Assembly: GCA_946631805.1 (NCBI GenBank)
Contig: CAMPAJ010000030.1
Span: 1-11,253 of the forward strand
Direction of reading: 5' to 3'
From: an uncultured Eggerthellaceae bacterium
GTDB lineage: Bacteria; Actinomycetota; Coriobacteriia; Coriobacteriales; Eggerthellaceae
DNA length: 11,253 nt
Part shown: piece after piece, positions 6,007 through 11,253 of the stretch
Layout: each line of letters begins with the position of its first letter
How positions within the stretch are numbered: position 1 is the stretch's first letter
Translations under genes and position numbers: made by a program
Notes under the pieces: model-generated
Database searches by the model: none
What the model was told of the DNA's origin: nothing
Seen by the model: only the letters and a program-made list of their open reading frames with translations

Positions 6007-7266
6007 TTACTTTTCCTTGATAGCCCCTGCCACGATGAATACCCGATACAGCTCCAGGCGATCCTCGATGACCTCGGCCAAACGGCGAATTGCCTCGCGG
6101 ATGTTCTCGGGGCTCTCGTAGCTGAAATTCAGGCGCATGCAGTTGCGGCCGCGCTTTCCGTCGGGATAGAAGCTATCGCCCGGCGCGTAAATAACGCCGT
6201 GGTCAAGCGCTTCGGCCAGCATGGACGTGGCGTCGACGTACGCGGGCAACGTAACCCATACGAAGAATCCGCCCTCGGGACGCGTCCAGGTTGCTTCCTC
6301 GGGGAAATACTCGTCAAGCGCCTCGAGCATCGCGTCACGGCGCTGGGAATAGTACTTCAGGAACTTCTGCATCGTGTTCTGCCACGGGGTTTCCTTGAAG
6401 TAAGCCGCCGCCATGACCTGATCGAACATGCTGCCGCACAGGTCGGTTCCCTGCTTGGCCAGGTTGATTTTCGCGATAACGCCCGGAGGGGCCATGATCC
6501 ACCCGACGCGCAAGCCTGCCGCGAACATCTTCGAGATCGTCCCCAGATAGATGACCGAATCGTCAAGCGCGCGCAGTGGAAGGCAATGCCCGCCATCGTA
6601 GCGCAAGCGCCCGTACGGGTCGTCCTCCACGACGATGAAGTCGTATTCGTGCGACAGCTCGAGCAAACGCTTGCGCCGCTCGGGCGACATCGTCACGCCA
6701 CCCGGATTCTGGAAGTTCGGGATGGTGTAGAGGAACTTCAGGCGCGGGTTGCCCTTGCCGATGCGCTTGAGCTCTTCCTCGAGCAGGTCCATGCGCATGC
6801 CCTCGTCATCGAACGCCACCGTGCGGATTTCGGGCTCATACGCCGAAAACGCCTGGAGGGCACCGAGGTACGTGGGGCCTTCGGTGATGATGATGTCGCC
6901 AGGATCGCAGAACGTCTTGGCCACAAGATCGAGCGCCTCCTGCGCACCAGTCGTGATGATGACGTTTTCGGGCTTATGGCGAATGCCAATGTCGCGCACG
7001 ATGTCGCAGAACGCCGCCGCGGTCTCGGGCACGCCGTTCGTGCCTCCGTACTGCAGCGTTACCGCCTGCTTGTCGAGCGCCGCCTTAGCTGCCTTGCGTA
7101 CCGAGCTTTTGGGCAGCAACGATACGGCGGGCATACCGCCAGCGAGCGAGATGACGTCTTCGCGCGTGGCCGCAGCGAACAGCAGTCGCACGGCCGAGGG
7201 GCGCATCTTTGTGATGCGCCTGGCTACCTTGTCGGGAGCCGTTTCAAATTTAATGTGTGCATCCAT
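6007..7266 (-). CDS. PLP-dependent aminotransferase, fold type I (2-aminoadipate/MocR-like class)
   Basis: The 419-residue cytosolic enzyme transfers amino groups using pyridoxal phosphate. Motifs: LAGGMPAVSLLP (41-52), LQYGGTNGVPETAAAF (71-86), TTGAQEALDLV (105-115), YTIPNFQNPGG (180-190) with cofactor Asn, EDDPYGRLRY (214-223) with Asp and Tyr contacting the cofactor, ISKMFAAGLRVGW (244-256) with Lys246 as the PLP lysine, GGFFVWVTLP (332-341) and MRLNFS (377-382) with Arg378 as the substrate-carboxylate arginine. It resembles LysN-type 2-aminoadipate and aromatic/branched-chain aminotransferases and lacks the winged-helix part of true MocR regulators. Substrate cannot be read from sequence. 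The start lies 6 nt after the stop of the preceding gene and has only a weak ribosome site, so translational coupling is likely. Confidence 0.88.
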   Translation of the reverse strand: MDAHIKFETAPDKVARRITKMRPSAVRLLFAAATREDVISLAGGMPAVSLLPKSSVRKAAKAALDKQAVTLQYGGTNGVPETAAAFCDIVRDIGIRHKPENVIITTGAQEALDLVAKTFCDPGDIIITEGPTYLGALQAFSAYEPEIRTVAFDDEGMRMDLLEEELKRIGKGNPRLKFLYTIPNFQNPGGVTMSPERRKRLLELSHEYDFIVVEDDPYGRLRYDGGHCLPLRALDDSVIYLGTISKMFAAGLRVGWIMAPPGVIAKINLAKQGTDLCGSMFDQVMAAAYFKETPWQNTMQKFLKYYSQRRDAMLEALDEYFPEEATWTRPEGGFFVWVTLPAYVDATSMLAEALDHGVIYAPGDSFYPDGKRGRNCMRLNFSYESPENIREAIRRLAEVIEDRLELYRVFIVAGAIKEK

Positions 7267-7272
7267 AATGCG

Positions 7273-7716
7273 TTAGCCTAGCACAGCTATGTTAAGAAAC
7301 TGAGTCGCTTCGTTAAATGTGCGCAGTGCCTGCAAATCATCGCGGTAACTCACCTGCACGCGCGCCAAACCCGCGTCCTCGTCGAGCCATTCGCTCGTGC
7401 CCACGAACCGCGCCTTGGGGTCTTCGGAGGCCCGCACCATCAAATCGATCCACAAATGCTCGAGCACATGAGGCACCGACGTGCGATCCAAAACGCAGCC
7501 GAACGTCTTGCCGACCGCGTTGACGCACGCGTGCTCCTTAAGCGTGGGATACGCATCCAGCACTGCAGATGCAATTCGAGCGTTCATGTAACGGTACCCT
7601 GGTTGAGCTACCACCACGTCACACACGACGCGACCACGTTTGACCGTAACGGAGCGAACGACAATAGGAACGGGAGGGTTGTCGGGAGGCCCCGCGCTCT
7701 GCGCGCCGCTACTCAT
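7273..7716 (-). CDS. Protein resembling the N-terminal domain of cyanophycin synthetase (stand-alone)
   Basis: The 147-residue soluble protein has no signal or membrane segment. I see a pattern like the N-terminal domain of cyanophycin synthetase CphA: YPTLKEHACVNAVGKTFGC (56-74), TSVPHVLEHLWIDL (79-92), a glycine-containing segment FVGTSEW (104-110), and ARVQVSYRDDLQALRTFNEATQFLN (118-142). In CphA the same order occurs: P-L-x-E-H-x-C, then H-V-x-E-H, then a Tyr-rich strand and a final helix. That resemblance is from memory. The ATP-grasp and Mur-ligase parts of CphA are absent, so the protein cannot itself be a synthetase. The start at 7716 overlaps the stop of the upstream gene in ATGAGTAG; a start at 7743 is possible but would have its ribosome site touching the ATG. 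It is co-transcribed with the aminotransferase downstream. Confidence 0.75.
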   Translation of the reverse strand: MSSGAQSAGPPDNPPVPIVVRSVTVKRGRVVCDVVVAQPGYRYMNARIASAVLDAYPTLKEHACVNAVGKTFGCVLDRTSVPHVLEHLWIDLMVRASEDPKARFVGTSEWLDEDAGLARVQVSYRDDLQALRTFNEATQFLNIAVLG

Positions 7717-8800
7717 ACTCTTCGTACTCGTCGTACTCTTCATCCTCTTGCGAATCTTCTTGAGGCGCCTTCTTGGCAGCTATCTGCTCCGACATTTGCC
7801 TGGCCACGAGCGCAACTGGGTTGGGATTGCGATTGAGGACGATAATCCCCTCCCCTTCGGGAAACTCAACGCCCGAGCCAGTCACCCGGCTCGCCACATC
7901 TTGGAACGAGTGGAGGATGTCGTCTACCGTCGTGTCCTTGCCGTCGAATTCGCCGTCCACGAGCATCAGATGCTTTCGGTCGGCGCTAAACCGATAGCGT
8001 CCCGCCCCTTCCCAATTGCCGAATGTGTAAGTGAGAGTCTTTTCGCGGTCGTCCAGCTCGTATTTGTACGCAACGTTTTGTGCAAGGTGAATAGCGCCCG
8101 CATCGATGCTCACGGGAGCAGCCGTCCCCTCGACGTACCAATCGCCCTGCACATCGGCCCGATCGTCGTAACGGCCCCAGCGGTCCCAAGCGAAATAACC
8201 GGCAACGCCCACGGCAACGATGGCTAGCAACACCACGATACCGACGATGACCTTGCCGGCGCGCGGCTTGCGGCGCCGTTTTTCGACCGAGGCATCGGCG
8301 GCGCGCTGATTGTACGGTTCATCATCCCAATCGCCGCCGTCATCGGCATCGTTTCCATCTGAGCCCGCACCATATTCCTGCGCGCCATCGGGAGCATCCA
8401 ATCGCGAAGCCACGTCGGCTTCGCCTGGGTCGGCATCGCCTTCGACCAAATCGCCCTGATAAGAGCGCGGTTGAGGATTCGCGGCAGACGGCCGTACCAC
8501 CTCCACGCGAGTAGCCGATTGGATGTTTTCTCGTTCCGCCCGCTCGTTTGCGTCGCCATCGATCCTCGGCAGATTACCGAGGATGTGCGAGACCGACGCA
8601 TTCGCGGAAGAGGCCGCCGATTGACTACCGGCGATCTGCGGATTTCGCCCACTTGAGGGCGCACTGGCAGAGGGCCCCTCAACGCCATCCGCATCAATGG
8701 ATGCGTCGGAATCGGGACCCAGCTGCTCGAGCTCGTCAAGAGCGGCTCGCACATCGTCCGATGTGAAGGGAAGCGGGGAATGTGCTCCTGGTTCGGGCAT
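7709..8800 (-). CDS. Single-pass membrane protein with long acidic N-terminal region, hypothetical
   Basis: I do not recognise a named family. The 363-residue protein has a disordered, Asp/Ser/Ala-rich N-terminal region (1-170), a basic stop-transfer-like patch EKRRRKPR (173-180), one membrane helix (about 183-204), then a Trp/Tyr-containing domain outside the membrane (about 205-335) with beta-rich pieces such as DVQGDWYVEG (216-225) and KTLTYTFGNW (254-263). The charged C-terminus ends in EYDEYEEYE. The positive-inside rule puts the long acidic part in the cytosol and the C-terminal domain outside. The domain may be a DUF5640-like or lipocalin-like fold (a GxWxx opening is common to those), which is a guess. 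It starts 3 nt after the serS stop and overlaps the next gene by 8 nt, so it belongs to the serS transcript. Confidence 0.8.
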   Translation of the reverse strand: MPEPGAHSPLPFTSDDVRAALDELEQLGPDSDASIDADGVEGPSASAPSSGRNPQIAGSQSAASSANASVSHILGNLPRIDGDANERAERENIQSATRVEVVRPSAANPQPRSYQGDLVEGDADPGEADVASRLDAPDGAQEYGAGSDGNDADDGGDWDDEPYNQRAADASVEKRRRKPRAGKVIVGIVVLLAIVAVGVAGYFAWDRWGRYDDRADVQGDWYVEGTAAPVSIDAGAIHLAQNVAYKYELDDREKTLTYTFGNWEGAGRYRFSADRKHLMLVDGEFDGKDTTVDDILHSFQDVASRVTGSGVEFPEGEGIIVLNRNPNPVALVARQMSEQIAAKKAPQEDSQEDEEYDEYEEYE

Positions 8801-8803
8801 CGC

Positions 8804-10123
8804 CTACGCCTCGGGGCGGATGTACTCCACGCCGCCCATATAGGGGACCAGCACGTCGGGAACCTTGATGGACCCATCGGCCTGCTGGTAGTTCTCGATG
8901 ATGGCGGCCATCGTGCGGCCGACCGCCAAACCAGAGCCGTTGAGCGTGTGGACGTAGCGCGTACCCTTGAAGTGCTCGGGATCCTTGTAGCGCATGCCCA
9001 TGCGACGCGCCTGGAAATCGGTGCAATTCGAGCAGCTCGAAATCTCCTTGTAGCCGTTGTAGCAGGGCAGCCACACTTCCAGGTCGTACGTCTTCGTCGC
9101 CGAGAAGCCCAAATCGCCCGTGCACAGGCTGATGACGCGGTACGGCAGACCCAAAAGCTGCAGGATGTTCTCGGCGTCGGCCACCATGGCCTCGAGCTCG
9201 TCGAACGACTTCTCGGGCTCGCACACCTTGACCATTTCGACCTTGTCGAACTGGTGCACGCGAATGAGCCCGCGGGTGTCGCGCCCTGCGCTGCCCGCCT
9301 CCTCGCGGAAGCACGGGGTGAAGGCACAGTAGTGCTTGGGCAGCTCGTCGACCGAAAGCGTCTCGCCGGCGTGCAGGTTGGTCAGCTGCACCTCGGCCGT
9401 GGGGATGAGGTAGAGGTTGTCGCCCTCGCGATCGGACGTTCCCTCCATGTTGGTGGCGAACGTCTTGAACATGTCGTTCTCGAACTTGGGCAGCTGGCCC
9501 GTGCCCGTCATCGTGCGGGCGTTGGCCATTACGGGCAGCCACCATTCCTTATAGCCGCGGCTCGTGTGAGTGTCGGCCATGAAGTTGATGATGGAGCGCT
9601 CGAGGCGCGCGCCCAGGCCGCCGAGCACGATAAAGCGGCTCGCGGCGAGCTTGGTGCCGCGCTCAAAATCGATGATGCCCAGCTCGGGCCCCAGGTCCCA
9701 GTGGGCCTTCGGCTCGAAGTCGAACTCGGTCGGCGTGCCCCAGCGGCGAATTTCGGGGTTGTCGTTCTCGTCGTCGCCCACCGGCGTGGTGTCGGACGGC
9801 ATGTTGGGCGTGTGCAGCAGCAGGTCGCGGAGCTTCTCGTCGATCTGGTCGCGGTCGGCGCTCGCGCCCGCCAGCTCCTCCTTGATCTGGGCGACGCGCG
9901 CCTTCGCTGCATCGGCCTCGTCGCGCTTCCCCTCCTTCATAAGCTGCCCGATCTGCTTGGACAACGTGTTGCGCTCTGCCTGCAGCGTCTCCTCCTTCAT
10001 GATGGACGCGCGGCGCTCCTCGTCGAGCGCGGCAAACGCTTCGGCATCCCATGCTGCATGGCGGTTTTTCATAGCCTCGGCGACAGCTTCCTGGTTGTCG
10101 CGGACGAATTTGATATCTAGCAT
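8804..10123 (-). CDS. serS: Serine--tRNA ligase
   Basis: The 439-residue class II aminoacyl-tRNA synthetase charges tRNA-Ser (and tRNA-Sec where present) with serine in the cytosol. Residues about 28-105 form the long antiparallel coiled-coil arm that grips the tRNA variable arm. Motif 1 is near YKEWWLPVMA (191-200), the serine pocket TAE is at 242-244, motif 2 is FREEAGSAGRDTRGLIRVHQF (272-292) and motif 3 is NGSGLAVGRTMAAIIENYQ (395-413). Length matches the family (about 420-430) and all class II motifs are intact. The start at 10123 agrees with the conserved MLDIKFVRDN opening and with AAGGAG 11 nt upstream. It is the first gene of a block with closely packed followers (3 nt, then an 8-nt overlap, then 6 nt). 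Confidence 0.97.
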   Translation of the reverse strand: MLDIKFVRDNQEAVAEAMKNRHAAWDAEAFAALDEERRASIMKEETLQAERNTLSKQIGQLMKEGKRDEADAAKARVAQIKEELAGASADRDQIDEKLRDLLLHTPNMPSDTTPVGDDENDNPEIRRWGTPTEFDFEPKAHWDLGPELGIIDFERGTKLAASRFIVLGGLGARLERSIINFMADTHTSRGYKEWWLPVMANARTMTGTGQLPKFENDMFKTFATNMEGTSDREGDNLYLIPTAEVQLTNLHAGETLSVDELPKHYCAFTPCFREEAGSAGRDTRGLIRVHQFDKVEMVKVCEPEKSFDELEAMVADAENILQLLGLPYRVISLCTGDLGFSATKTYDLEVWLPCYNGYKEISSCSNCTDFQARRMGMRYKDPEHFKGTRYVHTLNGSGLAVGRTMAAIIENYQQADGSIKVPDVLVPYMGGVEYIRPEA

Positions 10124-10159
10124 GTAATCTGCACTCCTTTTCGATTTAGGTCGGGAATC

Positions 10160-10195
10160 AGTATAGGTTAAAAAACACGTGCTAGTATTATCGCT
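10160..10195. promoter_or_regulatory. AT-rich divergent promoter region between serS and the small membrane protein gene
   Basis: This is the only AT-rich patch of the 150-nt divergent spacer. On the minus strand TATACT (10160-10165) sits 36 nt upstream of the serS start codon. On the plus strand TAGTAT/TATTAT (10183-10191) is a candidate -10 for the rightward gene. A CACGTG palindrome (10176-10181) lies between them. Neither side shows a good -35. Confidence 0.4.
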
Positions 10196-10273
10196 ACAAG
10201 AAACCAACGGGCAAAACAGCTCGCGCCGCAGCACCGCGCACACCGCGCCAGCGCCACCGAAACGGAGATGACG

Positions 10274-10489
10274 ATGGACTTCGAAGCGATATACCAATTT
10301 TTGTTCGAGACCTACGCCGGCATCGGCGTACTTGTGGCCATATCGCTGGTCGTATGCATCATCGTCGCCGCCGTGCTGGAAATGCGCACCCGCAAGACCT
10401 ACGTCGACCGCGGCCCGCGTGACGAAGACGACGAGTGGTCAATCTTCGACGACGACGAGGACGAAAGCGACAACCAAACCTCCGATTAA
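10274..10489 (+). CDS. Small single-pass membrane protein, hypothetical
   Basis: The 71-residue protein has a short N-terminal stretch, one membrane helix (about residues 16-34, GIGVLVAISLVVCIIVAAV), a basic juxtamembrane turn (MRTRK) and a strongly acidic C-terminus (DEDDEWSIFDDDEDESD). The charges place the acidic tail in the cytosol. I choose the second ATG (10274) because GGAG lies six bases upstream of it, while it abuts the ATG at 10268. It is divergent from serS. No family is recognised; bacterial small acidic-tail membrane proteins often act as partners of larger complexes, but no partner is visible. High third-position GC supports real coding. Confidence 0.75.
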   Translation: MDFEAIYQFLFETYAGIGVLVAISLVVCIIVAAVLEMRTRKTYVDRGPRDEDDEWSIFDDDEDESDNQTSD

Positions 10490-10690
10490 CATCGGTTCCA
10501 GCCTACGAAACCGCAGATCACAGAGCCTCTGTCACCCGACACACCCCAGTTGGCTCCCCGAGGGCTTGCCGCAAGACTACGAAAAACCGCGGCTGCTCGA
10601 CCACCTCTTCAAGCGGCGTCAGCATAAGCAGCAACGATAATGGACTATAAGTAAAAGGTATAAAGACGATTGCCTCCGAGCGCTATACTT
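10490..10690 (+). other. Intergenic region with a coding-like fragment and candidate promoter
   Basis: No complete gene is visible between the small membrane protein and the inverted repeat. ACAGAG-C-CTCTGT (10520-10532) is a short palindrome too weak to be a terminator. In frame with 10560-10640 is a stretch with coding-like third positions reading PEGLPQDYEKPRLLDHLFKR before its stop, but without an ATG or GTG start. Close to the kinase side, TATACT (10684-10689) with TAAAGA (10661-10666) at 17 bp spacing is a weak promoter candidate. Confidence 0.4.
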
Positions 10691-10701
10691 ACGTCATTTA
10701 A

Positions 10702-10757
10702 GATGAGCTGGGGAAGCAAGCGGGGCGCATTTGGTACGCTTGCTTCCCCAGCTCATC
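10702..10757. repeat. Perfect 21-bp inverted repeat upstream of the kinase gene
   Basis: The arms 10702-10722 (beginning GATGAGCTGGGG) and 10737-10757 (ending CCCCAGCTCATC) are exact complements over 21 bp, around a 14-nt loop (GGGCGCATTTGGTA). There is no T-run on either side, so it is not an ordinary terminator. It lies 50 nt upstream of the kinase start codon and would form a very stable hairpin in the leader RNA. Confidence 0.9.
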
Positions 10758-10807
10758 CACCACGCTTCGCTCGCTAAGCAAGACGAAAGCTCGAGGAAGG
10801 ATACTGC

Positions 10808-11253
10808 ATGGCCGTCGTAACGTCTCCCAAAACGCCCACCCTGTACAAACGCGACCTGGAATACATCCCACGCATCGCTGCCGTACACGACCTGTGCGGC
10901 TATGGCAAGTGCTCTCTGGGCATCGCAATCCCCGTGCTCTCGGCGGCAGGCGCCGATGTGTGCCCCGTGCCCACGGGGCTGTTCAGCTCGCATACGGCCT
11001 TCCCCGGCTGGTACATGCACGACACGACCGACATCCTAGCCGACTACCTGGCCGCCTGGAAGGGCATCGACGTCGAAATCGATGCCGTGTACTCGGGTTT
11101 TCTGGGCGCACCCGAACAGGTCGACATCATCCGCGACATATACGCGACCTACCCCGATGCACTGCGCGTGGTCGACCCCGTCATGGCCGACCACGGCAAG
11201 GTCTACCCCACCTATACGCCCGAGCTCTGCCAAGCCATGGCCGAGCTGGCAGG
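10808..11253 (+). CDS. Pyridoxal/pyridoxine/pyridoxamine kinase (3' end outside window)
   Basis: The gene is partial, with 148 codons visible. The product belongs to the PdxK/PdxY branch of the ribokinase superfamily, which phosphorylates vitamin B6 vitamers with ATP in the cytosol to give pyridoxal phosphate or its precursors. Family hallmarks: RIAAVHDLCGYGKCSLGIAIPVLSAAG (22-48, substrate-side motif), CPVPTGLFSSHTAFPGW (52-68), YSGFLGAPEQ (96-105) and VVDPVMADHGKVYPTY (122-137, with the conserved DPVM and nucleotide-side residues). The C-terminal anion-hole GTGD motif lies beyond the window. AGGAAGG seven bases before the ATG supports the start. A perfect 21-bp hairpin occupies the leader. 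It may help supply cofactor to enzymes such as the aminotransferase encoded at 6007-7266. Confidence 0.88.
   Translation, partial: MAVVTSPKTPTLYKRDLEYIPRIAAVHDLCGYGKCSLGIAIPVLSAAGADVCPVPTGLFSSHTAFPGWYMHDTTDILADYLAAWKGIDVEIDAVYSGFLGAPEQVDIIRDIYATYPDALRVVDPVMADHGKVYPTYTPELCQAMAELA

Noticed and set aside
4835..6121. Long open frame on the plus strand opposite the ligase gene (similar ones at 3339-4595, 5869-7281 and 8780-10120)
   Set aside because: Each lies antiparallel to a gene with clear family motifs and has the Arg/His/Ala/Leu-rich composition typical of the reverse strand of GC-rich coding DNA. None shows recognisable motifs.
8224..9327. 367-residue minus-strand frame across the serS and membrane protein genes
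   Set aside because: It is out of frame with two well-supported genes, and its Ser/Arg/Pro-rich composition is that of a shifted reading frame.
10123..10297. N-terminal extension of serS to 10297
   Set aside because: The added residues do not resemble seryl-tRNA synthetase, whose family begins with MLDI(K/R)xxR. The ribosome site and the AT-rich divergent promoter lie within the extension.
10490..10510. GGTTCCAGCC resembling a tRNA T-arm
   Set aside because: No acceptor stem, anticodon arm or matching T-stem can be built around it.
10702..10757. Bidirectional terminator between the small membrane protein and the kinase
   Set aside because: The stem is strong enough, but there is no run of T on either side, so the intrinsic terminator model does not fit.

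Overview
This window looks like chromosomal, housekeeping-rich DNA from a moderately GC-rich Gram-positive bacterium. GC is in the high fifties by eye, start codons are ATG, and many genes have clear AGGAGG-type ribosome binding sites. The gene set (DhnA-type aldolase, YtxH/PRC-barrel/TVP38 cluster, zinc-ribbon membrane protein, MocR-type aminotransferase, divergent D-Ala-D-Ala ligase) would fit an actinobacterium of the Coriobacteriia (Eggerthella/Slackia/Denitrobacterium group). That placement is an impression from protein style and was not tested. I see no insertion sequence, prophage, CRISPR array, tRNA or rRNA.

Layout. Eleven of the thirteen genes lie on the minus strand. From the left: a 3'-truncated zinc-ribbon protein with a Gln/Pro/Ala-rich repeat linker and a hydrophobic tail (1-979); a class I DhnA-type aldolase with its own strong terminator (1200-2144); then, in transcription order from 4780 down to 2285, an envelope cluster of YtxH protein, PRC-barrel protein, TVP38/TMEM64 membrane protein and TM2 protein. 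The YtxH gene has a consensus TATAAT box overlaid by a perfect 10-bp dyad.

The second minus-strand block starts at serS (10123) and runs through a single-pass acidic membrane protein, a 147-residue protein resembling the N-terminal domain of cyanophycin synthetase, and a fold-type I PLP aminotransferase. The first four genes are separated by only -8 to +6 nt, so they are probably one transcript. A divergent D-Ala-D-Ala ligase-like ATP-grasp enzyme follows after 130 nt.

On the plus strand, diverging from serS, lie a 71-residue single-pass membrane protein and, after a 318-nt gap, the 5' part of a pyridoxal/pyridoxine kinase gene. Just before that kinase is a perfect 21-bp inverted repeat with a 14-nt loop, the most striking non-coding structure in the window.

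How the genes work together: the aminotransferase needs pyridoxal phosphate, which the kinase could help supply, but they are on opposite strands and no direct link is visible. The ligase acts in peptidoglycan precursor synthesis or a related dipeptide ligation, and several neighbours are membrane or envelope proteins. The best leads are the free-standing cyanophycin-synthetase-N-like protein in the serS operon, the unusual active site of the ligase, and the hairpins at 10702-10757 and 4828-4858. None of these amounts to a demonstrated new system.
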